A stretch of 64,000 nucleotides of DNA from JAWLFI01 sp964626595 (GCA_964626595.1 CAZVFU010000002.1:1-64000); one strand, 5' to 3'. Positions 1-8,802 are shown, numbered from the stretch's first letter. Program-made: numbers and translations. Notes: generated by a model not told the origin, from the sequence alone.

Positions 1-102
1 CCGAGAATCGCCTTTGGCGATCTCGAGGACGGAACCCCTGCATAGCCCGACCCCGTTCCGAGGAGCGCGGGCGCTCTCGAGGACGGGGGCACCCCCAAAA
101 AA
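1..102 (+). repeat. GC-rich structured intergenic element, copy A (truncated by window start)
   Basis: This is a very GC-rich block in an AT-rich context. It shares the segment CGGAACCCCTGmATAGCCCG with copy B at 21689-21838. A long hairpin follows (CCCCGTTC arm near 50-58 pairing with GACGGGG near 82-88, with an inner CGAGGAGCGC/GCGCTC stem), and the element ends in GGCACCCCC plus an A-run. The 5' half lies outside the window. It sits about 60 nt upstream of the ABC exporter start, in the same orientation. It is non-coding by its structure; its function is unknown. Confidence 0.75.
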
Positions 103-148
103 TGATATGGGAATGAAAGATACAGGAGTGTAGGGGAGCTAACTTTTA

Positions 149-156
149 TATCTTTG
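149..156 (+). promoter_or_regulatory. Candidate Bacteroidota -7 box for the ABC exporter gene
   Basis: TATCTTTG matches the Bacteroidota -7 consensus TAnnTTTG exactly. No clear TTTG is seen at the expected -33 distance. The box ends only 4 nt before the ATG at 161, so transcripts from it would be nearly leaderless. The match could be chance in T-rich DNA. Confidence 0.35.
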
Positions 157-160
157 TCTT

Positions 161-1984
161 ATGAATTATTTGGGTCGAATTTTGGCTTTCGTCTTACCTT
201 ATAAAAAGGAGCTCATTGTTTCTTTTGTCGCTAACCTTTTTACGGTCGTTTTTTCCCTGATTTCTATATCGGCTTTGGTACCTGTGCTCAATATTATTTT
301 CGATGCGACTGATCCGCAGTCTGAGGCCGTTCCCTATACGGGAATGGGTGATATGAAGGACTATGTGTTGGGAAATCTGAACTTTTGGATTGGGCAGCAG
401 CTGGATGTAATGACGAAAAAAGATTTATTGCTTCGGGTCATTTTATTCACAGGGGTATTATTTCTTCTCAAAAATATTTTTCGATATCTCAGCCGGGCCA
501 TGTTGGTTTTGATACAAAATGGGGTGGAACGCGATATTCGGAATGCCCTTCACGCTAAAATTTTGGATCTGGAAATGGGTTTTTACTCTCGACAGCGCAA
601 AGGGGATTTATTGACGCGGATCACGACGGATCTTCATGAAATTCAGTGGGCTATTTTGGCTTCCATTCATAAAATGGTTCAGGATCCACTCATGATTTTG
701 GGGACATTAGTGTTTTTATTTTTGTTTTCTGCGGAGTTGACCGTGTATGTGTTAATCTTGCTGCCAGTGGCGGCTTACCTCATTTCTTTAGTGGGAAAAA
801 AATTAAAGGCCCCCTCAAAGAGAGCCAAAAAAGAGATCGGGCGGATTGTTTCTCATATGGAAGAACACCTGGGAGCTTTGCTGATTATTAAGTCCTTTCA
901 AGCAGAGCGGCGACTGCATGATTCCTTCAAAAAATCTAATCAATATTATAAACGCAATATGGATCAAATGCTGCTGCTGCGGGAGTTGTCTTCTCCGGTA
1001 AGTGAAATTTTGGGCTTTATGCTCATAGCGGCGATTATCTGGTACGGAGGGTACTTGATTTTGGATGAGGATAGCTTGTCACCCTCAGTGTTTATTGCTT
1101 ATATTTTGTTGTTTTATCAAATCATCCCACCGGCGAAAAGCCTGAGCCAAACACTCTACGATTTTAATAGGGCCGAGGCTTCTAGCGAGCGAGTTCTCGA
1201 CCTTTTGAATACCGAGAACGAACTGCCGGAGGCCGAGCATCCCGTCCCTGTAGATGGCGTGAAGGAGGGGATCGTTTTTGAAGGCGTAGACTTCCAATAT
1301 GGAGAGAAGAAAGTGATTAAGGATTTCAATTTGAGTATACCCGCAGGGAAAACATATGCTTTTGTGGGCGAATCGGGGAGCGGGAAAACCACCTTGCTTT
1401 CCCTCTTAAACAGACTATATGATGTGAGTTCAGGCTCGATAAAGATAGATGGAGTCGATTTGAGATCCATGGATAAGCAGGCATTGCGCAACCTTTTTGG
1501 GTACATATCTCAGGATCCGGTTTTATTCAATGATACGATTCGAAATAATCTACTCTTGGCGGCACCTAAGGCCTCGGAGAAACATATATTGGATGCTCTG
1601 AAAGCTGCGAATGCATGGAATTTTATCGAGACCATGCCCGAAGGGCTTGATACCGTGGTTGGTGATAGAGGAGGCAACCTAAGTGGTGGTCAGCGACAGC
1701 GAATTGCTATAGCTCGAGCCATACTGAAAAATCCGGCTGTCATGATACTAGATGAGGCAACTTCTGCACTCGACTCTGAGTCTGAGAAATGGGTGCAGGA
1801 TGCCCTCGATAGACTCATGGAAAACCGAACGGCTATCATGGTTGCACACCGCTTATCCACCGTAAATGAAGCCGATCAGATTGTAGTGTTGCAGGATGGG
1901 CAAATCGTTGAACAGGGGTCGCATAGTGAACTTATTGCTCAGAGAGGTATTTATGATAATATGGTGCGTTTGCAAAATGTGTAA
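161..1984 (+). CDS. ABC exporter, MsbA-like (fused TMD-NBD)
   Basis: This is an inner-membrane half-transporter with ATPase and permease in one chain; such proteins act as homodimers and export lipids, lipid A precursors or drugs. The first ~330 residues hold the six-helix exporter domain. The nucleotide-binding domain has Walker A GESGSGKT with K409, the signature LSGGQ at 507-511, Walker B VMILDE at 527-532 and the H-loop His563. The length of 607 aa is normal for the family. The substrate cannot be read from sequence; lipid A-core flipping is the usual guess for Bacteroidota homologues. The next gene starts 57 nt downstream and has its own promoter candidate. Confidence 0.9.
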   Translation: MNYLGRILAFVLPYKKELIVSFVANLFTVVFSLISISALVPVLNIIFDATDPQSEAVPYTGMGDMKDYVLGNLNFWIGQQLDVMTKKDLLLRVILFTGVLFLLKNIFRYLSRAMLVLIQNGVERDIRNALHAKILDLEMGFYSRQRKGDLLTRITTDLHEIQWAILASIHKMVQDPLMILGTLVFLFLFSAELTVYVLILLPVAAYLISLVGKKLKAPSKRAKKEIGRIVSHMEEHLGALLIIKSFQAERRLHDSFKKSNQYYKRNMDQMLLLRELSSPVSEILGFMLIAAIIWYGGYLILDEDSLSPSVFIAYILLFYQIIPPAKSLSQTLYDFNRAEASSERVLDLLNTENELPEAEHPVPVDGVKEGIVFEGVDFQYGEKKVIKDFNLSIPAGKTYAFVGESGSGKTTLLSLLNRLYDVSSGSIKIDGVDLRSMDKQALRNLFGYISQDPVLFNDTIRNNLLLAAPKASEKHILDALKAANAWNFIETMPEGLDTVVGDRGGNLSGGQRQRIAIARAILKNPAVMILDEATSALDSESEKWVQDALDRLMENRTAIMVAHRLSTVNEADQIVVLQDGQIVEQGSHSELIAQRGIYDNMVRLQNV

Positions 1985-2001
1985 AAAAAAATGTATATTT
2001 A
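1969..2001 (+). promoter_or_regulatory. Promoter candidate for the T9SS cargo gene
   Basis: A TTTG at 1969-1972, inside the last codons of the ABC exporter, is followed 21 nt later by TATATTTA at 1994-2001, one base off the TAnnTTTG consensus. The inferred transcript start is near 2008, leaving a 5' leader of about 35 nt before the ATG at 2042. Confidence 0.5.
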
Positions 2002-2041
2002 CACAATAAATAAATAACGTAGCGAAAGTAGAACTTCTATT

Positions 2042-3178
2042 ATGCGGACGGGTATCATACTCCTTACTTTTTTTATAACTCACTTTAGCTTTCTGGGTGC
2101 ACAAATCACTGTGGAAAGTAATACCTTGCCTCGGGTCAATGATACATTGCGTACTCAAATTGATCCTGATCCAGATGTCGATTTCGATGCCAGTCCGGTA
2201 GAAGGTGGAGAGTGGTTTTTTAATAACCTGAGTTCACCTACGATAGTTGAAACTATATTTCGAGATCCCTCCGAGGGGTCGAGTGGGAGTTTCCCGACTG
2301 CTACGGCTTTAACGATCGCTCCCCAAGGCACGGAGTCCTATTATGAAATTACCAGTAGTGGAATGCGTGAATTGGGTATCTTTGGACAGGATCCGGTTGC
2401 TGGTATTTTGGAAGTCGATGGGGTTTATTCTCAGCCACTTTCGATTCGACGTACTCCTTTGATTCACGGTTCAGATTTTTCGCAGCAGACAGGTCTTTTT
2501 TTTCCGATTCCGCTTTCCTTGATTCCAGACTCACTTTTGAATCAATTACCTATACAACCGGACTCACTGCGATTAAATGTTTCCATTGAGCGACAGGATA
2601 GTGTTGATTCGTGGGGCACTCTAGAAGTAAATGAGCGCGTATATGATGTTTTGAGAGAACGCCGTATTGAAGTTCGGCGTTTAGGAATAGAGGCCTTACT
2701 TCCCTTTTTGGGGTGGCAAGATGTTTCAGGTATCGTAGAAGAGTTCTTGCCCGGAGCTGGTATTGGGAGTCCCGATACCATCGTTTCCTACAATTTCTTT
2801 AATGATCAGGAAGTAGAACCCATCGCTGTCGTTAATGTCGATGCAGAAAATAATCCCATTTCCATTGAATATATTGCTGATGAAGTAACCACTTCGAGTT
2901 CGGATCCGTACATAAAAACATTATCTGTAACTGCTTCACCTAATCCGGGTATTGGTATCTTGGAGTTTCGCTTTCGGGGCGCCCCAGCTGATCGTTATAC
3001 GATTAAAATCCGAAATATTGTAGGGCAACCTTTGTGGCAAGAGGAAGTATATGTGGATGGAAAGGGAAGGCTTTCGGCTAATCTGACTCATCTGAACAGA
3101 GGTACTTATTTTTACACGATTTTTGATTCTAATGGGAATCCTCTGCTTACCCAACGTGTAGTATTTATACGTGCATAA
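2042..3178 (+). CDS. Secreted protein with T9SS C-terminal sorting domain
   Basis: The N-terminus is a signal peptide (hydrophobic run LLTFFITHFSFLGA, cleavage near residue 20). The body of about 270 residues is a beta-rich ectodomain that I do not recognise. The last ~80 residues form a type A sorting domain. It starts at SVTASPNPG near residue 298 and has the usual features: a PNP motif, a YTIKIRNIVGQ-like strand, and an LNRGTYFYTIF turn before a final basic strand. Such domains direct export through the type IX system, and its PorU, PorV and PorP/SprF components lie at the far end of this window. It is therefore probably surface-attached or released. Its own function is unknown. Confidence 0.8.
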   Translation: MRTGIILLTFFITHFSFLGAQITVESNTLPRVNDTLRTQIDPDPDVDFDASPVEGGEWFFNNLSSPTIVETIFRDPSEGSSGSFPTATALTIAPQGTESYYEITSSGMRELGIFGQDPVAGILEVDGVYSQPLSIRRTPLIHGSDFSQQTGLFFPIPLSLIPDSLLNQLPIQPDSLRLNVSIERQDSVDSWGTLEVNERVYDVLRERRIEVRRLGIEALLPFLGWQDVSGIVEEFLPGAGIGSPDTIVSYNFFNDQEVEPIAVVNVDAENNPISIEYIADEVTTSSSDPYIKTLSVTASPNPGIGILEFRFRGAPADRYTIKIRNIVGQPLWQEEVYVDGKGRLSANLTHLNRGTYFYTIFDSNGNPLLTQRVVFIRA

Positions 3179-4103
3179 TTTTTGGAACTCTTTATCTGAG
3201 CGCCTGCAGCTCCCTTCTCCCTTACAGTCTATTTTCCTTAGTGATTTATCTATCTCTATTTCTGTGAAGCGAGAGGATCTTATCCATCCTTCCATTAGTG
3301 GAAATAAGTGGCGAAAGCTGGAAGGATTCCTCGAAAGCTACAGGCATTCGGGAATTCTTACGCTGGGCGGTCCCTTTTCCAATCATCTACATGCTATAGC
3401 TTCTCTGTGCAAGGTCTTAAGTATACCATTGGTGTGCTTAGTTCGTGGCCAGGATGCAGATCTCCATAATCCCACATTATCTGATGTCCAAAAATGGGGT
3501 GGAAAAGTAATCAAATTGGATCGGTCGACTTTTAGAGCCATTCGTTCCCGTAATTCGCTGCCTGAAGATCTTCGGCGACAATATAGGGATTGGTGTTTTA
3601 TTCCTGAAGGAGGCTTAGGTGATGGTGCTATTCTCGGGATTAAGCATTTAGCTTTGGAGATCGGTAGGCAATTTGATCGTTGGCCTGATATCATCGTTTT
3701 ACCCATGGGTACGGGTACAACCGCTTATATTTTGAGGCATTTCATTCCAGCAACAACCCGAATGCTCGGTGTCCGTGCAGTTATTGATTCAGGCTTGAGA
3801 GACCGCTTAAAACAGCGATTCCCCTCTTTAATTTCTGAAGGCTATTTGGAAATTATTGAAGGGTATGAATGGGGCGGTTTTGGTCGTTATGACGCAAGCT
3901 TGCTTGAATGGATGGATGGGATTGCATCCCGTTTACAATTGCCATTGGATTTGGTGTATAACAGTAAGGCCTTTTATGCATTAGGTGACTTAATCTCTAA
4001 AGGTGAAATTTCATCAGATCAGTCTATACTATACATTCATACCGGAGGGCTTCAGGGAAATCGAAGTTTGGATTATTTTTCTTCTCAGTCCTCAGCTTCC
4101 TGA
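3171..4103 (+). CDS. PLP-dependent ACC deaminase/D-cysteine desulfhydrase family protein
   Basis: This is a fold-type II PLP enzyme. The motif KREDLIHPSISGNKWRKL carries the PLP lysine (K46) and is typical of 1-aminocyclopropane-1-carboxylate deaminase and D-cysteine desulfhydrase. The serine/asparagine stretch GGPFSNHLHA and the glycine-rich phosphate-binding loop LPMGTGTTA are also present. At 310 aa it is somewhat shorter than classical ACC deaminases (~340 aa). Sequence alone does not separate the two activities, and D-cysteine or a related D-amino acid is a reasonable guess. It starts with GTG and overlaps the preceding stop by 8 nt, which suggests translational coupling. It converges on purN. 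Confidence 0.75.
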   Translation: MHNFWNSLSERLQLPSPLQSIFLSDLSISISVKREDLIHPSISGNKWRKLEGFLESYRHSGILTLGGPFSNHLHAIASLCKVLSIPLVCLVRGQDADLHNPTLSDVQKWGGKVIKLDRSTFRAIRSRNSLPEDLRRQYRDWCFIPEGGLGDGAILGIKHLALEIGRQFDRWPDIIVLPMGTGTTAYILRHFIPATTRMLGVRAVIDSGLRDRLKQRFPSLISEGYLEIIEGYEWGGFGRYDASLLEWMDGIASRLQLPLDLVYNSKAFYALGDLISKGEISSDQSILYIHTGGLQGNRSLDYFSSQSSAS

Positions 4104-4119
4104 TTGAAATTATGTCATT

Positions 4120-4701
4120 TTATATCTGGCCGGCGCACCATTCATGAATAATAGCTGGAAAGTACTTGTATTCCAGCGCTCGCACTTTTTTCTCAATATC
4201 CTCGACGCTGTCATTTTCGGAAAGGGGGACTTCTTTTTGAAATATAGTATCACCTTCATCGAACTGTTCGTTCACGAGATGAATGGAAATCCCAGTAACG
4301 GATTCTTGGTTTTCTTTGACTGCTTTGTGGACGTGCTTTCCATACATTCCTTTGCCGCCGTACTTGGGAAGTAATCCGGGATGGATGTTGAGAATTTTAT
4401 TTGGAAAAGCCTCGACCAAAAATTCAGGGATGAGTTTAAGGTAGCCCGCTAAAACAATATGAGAAATTTGGTATTGGTCTCGTAATAGAGGGATGATAAA
4501 TGATGGTGAATTCAATTGTGAAAGCGGAACATGTATCGAGTCTATATCATACGGTTGCATCCGGAGGAGGACGGCAGCATTTTTATTTTCTGTGATGAGC
4601 AGAGGTGTTTGGACCTGAGGTATGGTTTGGAAATATTCAACGATGTTTTGCGCATTGGTTCCCGAACCACTGGCAAAAATGGCAATTGAGGGCGTTTTCA
4701 T
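4120..4701 (-). CDS. purN: Phosphoribosylglycinamide formyltransferase
   Basis: The enzyme transfers a formyl group from 10-formyl-THF to GAR, the third step of purine synthesis, in the cytoplasm. The N-terminal loop IFASGSGTNAQNI binds the phosphoribosyl substrate. The catalytic set is visible as N105 and H107 in ILNIHPGLLP, with D148 in the QFDEGD loop. The length of 193 aa is normal for PurN. The start codon overlaps the stop of the upstream DUF4835 gene by 4 nt (ATGA), so it is the last gene of the bamD-rpoZ-coaBC operon. That position is usually held by recN in related genomes. Confidence 0.92.
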   Translation of the reverse strand: MKTPSIAIFASGSGTNAQNIVEYFQTIPQVQTPLLITENKNAAVLLRMQPYDIDSIHVPLSQLNSPSFIIPLLRDQYQISHIVLAGYLKLIPEFLVEAFPNKILNIHPGLLPKYGGKGMYGKHVHKAVKENQESVTGISIHLVNEQFDEGDTIFQKEVPLSENDSVEDIEKKVRALEYKYFPAIIHEWCAGQI

Positions 4702-5612
4702 GAGCTCAGTTCACTATAATCGCTGGCATTACCGGCATCAATTTTAGTTAAAATACTGTGAGATCGAATTCTTTGTTGTCGCCCAGCTCCTTTAAAAATC
4801 TCAATGAGTTCTTGTCGTTTTGCGCTGCAGAACATCTGGACTACAAGAGAATTGAAGTACTGGCTATTGGCCGATTGGATTTGCTGAAGTGCTTCTAAAA
4901 TGTTTTGTCGGGCCACCTCTGGATTTTGGTGCATAAGGTCAAGACCTTTTCTATGGTAAAGATACATTCCATTTCGAAAACTAACCATCCGACTATTGAT
5001 CATATTTTCAAGAAGAGCGAATCTTGTTCTGGATTGGTTTGAAGAACCTCCCACGGGCCAGCCTCCCATTCCACTTGCTGTTGAATTTGGAATAGAGTTT
5101 GCCACTTCCTGAGCGAGAGTGAAATATTCGCTTCCACCTTCCTCTTCAAAAGTCTCATAGTCATAGGCAATGAATATATAAGCGTAATAGGACATCAGTG
5201 AGGATAATTGATTGATGTAATTATTCGTACTTTTTTGAAGGGGTTGAAAAGGGTCAAAACGGAAATTAATGTCTTTATCTACAAAAGATATAACTGGTGT
5301 TTTATATGTCGAGCCATAGACGGGTCGAGTGGTCTGAATTTGAATATCTGCTTTAAATTCATTCCTTTCATTATCTGTTTTGATATTGATTTGCATGGAA
5401 GCTTCGATACGTTCTTCGGGAAGATAGTCGACATCCGTCCACCGCGTATTCTGAAAAAGGCCTTCTATACTATTTTTCAGTTGCTCAAAAATTTGGGGAT
5501 CTACTGTTGTTAACTGAGGGGTAGAGATATTGACATCCACCGTTATTTCCTGACTTCGAGCCTGGCTCAGAGTCAGGAGAATGATAAGCGTTGCGAATAG
5601 TATGCGTTGCAT
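4698..5612 (-). CDS. DUF4835 family secreted protein, PorD-like
   Basis: A signal peptide (cleavage after SQARS, near residue 20) leads into EITVDVNISTPQLTTVDPQ. The protein then shows the DUF4835 pattern: a fragment resembling LKNSIEGLFQNTRW, a central YYAYIFIAYDYETF helix, and a C-terminal helical part with FNSLVVQMFCSAKRQELIEIF. The family is confined to Bacteroidota, is about 300 aa, and usually follows coaBC, as here (15 nt apart). I recall that some annotations call this family PorD, a type IX secretion protein; that assignment is from memory and not provable from sequence. It is probably periplasmic. Confidence 0.75.
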   Translation of the reverse strand: MQRILFATLIILLTLSQARSQEITVDVNISTPQLTTVDPQIFEQLKNSIEGLFQNTRWTDVDYLPEERIEASMQINIKTDNERNEFKADIQIQTTRPVYGSTYKTPVISFVDKDINFRFDPFQPLQKSTNNYINQLSSLMSYYAYIFIAYDYETFEEEGGSEYFTLAQEVANSIPNSTASGMGGWPVGGSSNQSRTRFALLENMINSRMVSFRNGMYLYHRKGLDLMHQNPEVARQNILEALQQIQSANSQYFNSLVVQMFCSAKRQELIEIFKGAGRQQRIRSHSILTKIDAGNASDYSELSS

Positions 5613-5627
5613 ATATTTTGAGCTTGG

Positions 5628-6836
5628 TTACTTTATACTGATTGAAACGATGTGATCTAGAATATCGTGTGCAACTTGCATTTTAGATGCCTTGGGAATG
5701 TCTAATATCTGATCTTCACTTTTTACTATCCATACTTTATTCTGGTCAGATCCAAAGGGTGATTCCTCCTTTGTCGTCGTATTTAGGACTATAAAGTCAA
5801 AGCTCTTCTTTATGCGCTTCTGATTTGCGTTCTGGATCTCGTTTTGGGTCTCCAGCGCAAAACCAATCAACCATTGATTCGGTTTTTTCATATTTGCTAG
5901 ATGAGCAGCTATGTCCTGAGTTTCTTCGAGAGGGATTTGAGTTATTTGATCCTTACTTTTTAATTTTTGATCCGAGTAGGATTTAGGCCTATAATCGCTT
6001 ACGGCTGCGCATAAAATCGCTCCGTCGCAATCGGGATAGACTTTTTTAGCTGCGGTCAACATTTCGTCTGCGGTCATGACGGGAAGGGCTGTTAATAGAG
6101 GATGATCTGGAACTTGAACTGTTATAGGGCCATGGACGAGTTGTACTTTTGCGCCTCTTGATAGGGCTGCTTTGGTCAAGGCCACTCCCATTTTACCACT
6201 GGAACGGTTCCCAATAAATCGAACCGGATCTATGGGTTCATAAGTAGGACCTGCAGTGATGAGTATGGTATGACCTTCAAGGCTTTCATCCTGAGAGGAG
6301 AAGTCAAATCGCAAAATTTCTTTAAGGATTTTCTCGGGTTCCATCATTCTCCCTTTTCCGTGGAGTCCACTTGCAAGGAAACCGTCTTCAACTTCTAAAA
6401 CTCGGTGGCCATAGGCCTGAAGTTGCTTTATATTTCGTTGAGTGGAGGGGTGTGACCACATGTCTAAATCCATTGCTGGAGCTATCCACACGGGACATTT
6501 TGCGGAAAGATATGTAGCCAGCAGCATGGAGTCTGCAAATCCATTTGCCATACCCGCGATGGTATGGGCGGTGGCGGGAGCAACAAGCATTAGATCGGCC
6601 CAAAGGCCAATTTCTACGTGGCTATTCCAGTTGCCTTCATCATTTATATCACTAATGACAGGATGTCCAGAAAGCGTACTGAATGTGACTTCACCGACAA
6701 AACCCAAAGCAGATCTCGTCATAATGACTTTGACTTCAGCACCTTGTTTGATGAGCAGTCGACTTAGAAATACAGATTTGTAAGCGGCAATGCTTCCCGT
6801 AACGCCTAAGACGATTTTTTTGCCCGCCAGATTCAT
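5628..6836 (-). CDS. coaBC: Bifunctional phosphopantothenoylcysteine decarboxylase/phosphopantothenate-cysteine ligase
   Basis: This enzyme makes 4'-phosphopantetheine for coenzyme A. The N-terminal ~185 residues are the FMN-dependent CoaC half (VLGVTGSIAAYKS, then WADLMLVAPATAHTIAGMANG, then the APAMDLDMW clamp). The C-terminal half is CoaB, with the phosphopantothenate/CTP motif GPTYEPIDPVRFIGNRSSG and a KKxxDxxxxN-type segment near the end (KSFDFIVLNTT). In the substrate flap, the Cys of the E. coli ACGxxGxGRM motif (Cys158) is replaced by Ser156 in LASGLHGKGRM. I believe this is common in Bacteroidota. It lies 6 nt downstream of rpoZ in the same operon. Confidence 0.93.
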   Translation of the reverse strand: MNLAGKKIVLGVTGSIAAYKSVFLSRLLIKQGAEVKVIMTRSALGFVGEVTFSTLSGHPVISDINDEGNWNSHVEIGLWADLMLVAPATAHTIAGMANGFADSMLLATYLSAKCPVWIAPAMDLDMWSHPSTQRNIKQLQAYGHRVLEVEDGFLASGLHGKGRMMEPEKILKEILRFDFSSQDESLEGHTILITAGPTYEPIDPVRFIGNRSSGKMGVALTKAALSRGAKVQLVHGPITVQVPDHPLLTALPVMTADEMLTAAKKVYPDCDGAILCAAVSDYRPKSYSDQKLKSKDQITQIPLEETQDIAAHLANMKKPNQWLIGFALETQNEIQNANQKRIKKSFDFIVLNTTTKEESPFGSDQNKVWIVKSEDQILDIPKASKMQVAHDILDHIVSISIK

Positions 6837-6842
6837 AACTTT

Positions 6843-7190
6843 TTAGTCTTCTTCTTCTTCCTTTCGATCTTCAGGCAGGTAGAATGACAACTCATCATTG
6901 AGATATTCCGAGGTAGCAATGAGAGCAGGGTTAGGAAGGCGCTCGTAGAATTTGGAAATCTCTACTTGCTCCTTGTTTTCTTCGATCTCTTCAATCGAAT
7001 CATTTATGGCAGCAAACTCTTCAAGCTTCGCCAATAATTCCTTTCTCAAATTTACATTAATCTGATTGGCTCGCTTTCCAATTATGGTAAGCGCTTCGTA
7101 GACATTGCCTGAATCTTCAATAAAGTCTTCTAATCTTCGGGCTTCTGCATTGGGGTTCAGGCCTTGTGCCCGGCTTTTAATATCATCCAT
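6843..7190 (-). CDS. rpoZ: RNA polymerase omega subunit-like protein
   Basis: This small acidic protein of 115 aa has the omega/Rpb6 core: NVYEALTIIGKRANQINVNLRKEL, where the conserved ANQI positions normally contact beta-prime. The C-terminus is very acidic (EDRKEEEED). Bacteroidota omega proteins are divergent and are best recognised from their place between bamD and coaBC, which is seen here. It overlaps the bamD stop by 8 nt. The expected role is stabilising beta-prime during RNA polymerase assembly. Confidence 0.82.
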   Translation of the reverse strand: MDDIKSRAQGLNPNAEARRLEDFIEDSGNVYEALTIIGKRANQINVNLRKELLAKLEEFAAINDSIEEIEENKEQVEISKFYERLPNPALIATSEYLNDELSFYLPEDRKEEEED

Positions 7191-7998
7191 TTAGTAGAGA
7201 TTTTAATTGTTCTTGAGAATCGGACTTGAATTTTTTGATCTCCTCAGCATATTCGCTGTTGGAATACCGCTTGAGGAACTGATCTGCGAGTTCCAGTGTT
7301 CGGGTATATCTTTCTCTTTGCTTTGAGTATACACTTTTCTTTGCTAAGCGATACTCGGCACGAGTCATTTGAAATCGAATCTTTTCCGCAGCATTGGTTT
7401 CGGGATAGTCTTGCAGGACAATCTCATAGGATTGAACCGCTGCCTGATATCGGCTCATATCATGATACAAATCTGCTCTGGCAATCGCTTTCTTTTCTAG
7501 TTTTTTTCTCATTTCGTCAATGAGATTATTGCACTCCCCAACTTTTTCACTGTTGGGATAGGTGTTAACGAAGGTTTGAAGCTCATCAATAGCTTGCTGA
7601 GAATAGGTCTGATCCAATCTAAAGTTAGGCGAAAGCAAATAGTTCGAGTAGGCTGACATAAACATGGCCTCCTCTCGCAATGGACTTGTGCCAAATGTGG
7701 TACTGAAATTCTTGAAATAATAAGAGGCGAGAATGTATTGCCCTAGATGGTAGTACGTATAGGCATATTTAAAGTAGAGTTCCTCAGCCTCTGTTTTTCC
7801 CTTATAAGCACTGACAATTTGTTCAAACAAAGTCTGAGCTTTAAGATATTCTCCTTCTTCATAGTATTTCATACCAGCGGCATACATCACCTGGCTGTTC
7901 CCACTCGTTCGCACGCGCTCAAAATCTGATTTGCATGCGGCAAATGAAAACAAAAAAACAAAAAACAGAACGAAATGTGATGTCCAACTGTACCTCAT
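7183..7998 (-). CDS. bamD: Outer-membrane assembly lipoprotein BamD
   Basis: This is a TPR lipoprotein of the BAM complex, anchored in the inner leaflet of the outer membrane. The lipobox FSFAAC follows a short hydrophobic signal. TPR units are visible from AAGMKYYEEGEYLKAQTLFE through YAYTYYHLGQYILASYYFKNF to a long C-terminal helical region. The conserved LSPNFRLDQTYSQQAIDEL stretch of Bacteroidota BamD is present. I choose the ATG at 7998 (271 aa); an upstream in-frame TTG at 8010 would add only four residues. It is the first gene of the operon bamD-rpoZ-coaBC-DUF4835-purN. Confidence 0.9.
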   Translation of the reverse strand: MRYSWTSHFVLFFVFLFSFAACKSDFERVRTSGNSQVMYAAGMKYYEEGEYLKAQTLFEQIVSAYKGKTEAEELYFKYAYTYYHLGQYILASYYFKNFSTTFGTSPLREEAMFMSAYSNYLLSPNFRLDQTYSQQAIDELQTFVNTYPNSEKVGECNNLIDEMRKKLEKKAIARADLYHDMSRYQAAVQSYEIVLQDYPETNAAEKIRFQMTRAEYRLAKKSVYSKQRERYTRTLELADQFLKRYSNSEYAEEIKKFKSDSQEQLKSLLNG

Positions 7999-8039
7999 AT
8001 CAAGCCACAAAAGTACTTAAAGATTAGCATTATAGCAAA

Positions 8040-8693
8040 TTATTCTCGAACCCTGAGGTCTTCGACTCTGAGGTTGGGATTATTTTCTGGCTGAAAAGTA
8101 AATTCGTCTTTGGAAATGGAAGGCTCTGTATTAATATTGCTAAGCTCGAGAATATACCGCATGCCATCTCTTTCCGTGACCTTTATGTACTGTGGGAAAG
8201 CGGAGGACTTATAAATTGCCATCCCAGCTTTTACGACATCAGCTGACTTATCCTTAGGTTTGAAATCTACTAAATAAATTTCACCTTGACCGTTTCCTTC
8301 CTTACCAGTAATGTCAAAATCAAAATCATCCGTATTGTAAACCTTTAGCATTTCTTCCGGGCTCAGCGGAAGTGCATTTTCTGCATTTGCGTCATAAATT
8401 TGAACTTCCTGTAGATCCGGGTCGAATACCCATTGGGTTTTTCCATCTGTTTTAATCCATCGATCACCCATGGTTGCACTATATTTATCGCCTGATTTGA
8501 TGAGATTCCCCTCAAATTCGATATTATTTTGCTCTGGTATTTTAACGGTTAGCTTAAAGTCAAAAACCATTTGCTTTTGATCTACAAAGGACGATAGCAT
8601 TCGATCCATGATTTGTTCAGCAGACTCCTGAGAGTGAATACCAGTAACTGCAAGGAAGAATGAAGTGAATATGAGGAGGATATAGGGACGCAT
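8040..8693 (-). CDS. lolA: LolA-like outer-membrane lipoprotein carrier
   Basis: This is a periplasmic lipoprotein chaperone. The signal peptide ends near GIHSQ (about residue 22). A LolA-type open beta-barrel follows (MLSSFVDQKQMVFDFKL, then FEGNLIKSGDKYSATM, then DGKTQWVFDPDLQEVQIYD). At 217 aa it is the normal size. It lies directly downstream of ftsK on the same strand, as in many Bacteroidota, with a 109-nt gap that holds a candidate promoter box. It should pass lipoproteins to the outer membrane; no LolB is seen in the window, as expected for the phylum. Confidence 0.87.
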   Translation of the reverse strand: MRPYILLIFTSFFLAVTGIHSQESAEQIMDRMLSSFVDQKQMVFDFKLTVKIPEQNNIEFEGNLIKSGDKYSATMGDRWIKTDGKTQWVFDPDLQEVQIYDANAENALPLSPEEMLKVYNTDDFDFDITGKEGNGQGEIYLVDFKPKDKSADVVKAGMAIYKSSAFPQYIKVTERDGMRYILELSNINTEPSISKDEFTFQPENNPNLRVEDLRVRE

Positions 8694-8790
8694 ATTTTTT
8701 GCGATTATAACTCTGTAAGATTGTATCTTATTGTTTTCCTTCAGAAATTGACTTTGGGAATTTATATTTCCCTAGGGTAGGAGTGGGAGG

Positions 8791-8798
8791 CAAAGTTA
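8791..8798 (-). promoter_or_regulatory. Candidate -7 box for lolA
   Basis: On the minus strand this reads TAACTTTG, an exact match to TAnnTTTG, about 95 nt upstream of the lolA ATG and immediately after the ftsK stop. No clear -33 TTTG is seen. It would allow lolA to be transcribed separately from ftsK. Confidence 0.3.
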
Positions 8799-8802
8799 GG
8801 AC

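Noticed and set aside
1..102. Rho-independent terminator reading of the GC-rich elements
   Set aside because: The hairpins are followed by an A-run, not a T-run, and on the other strand the T-run precedes them.
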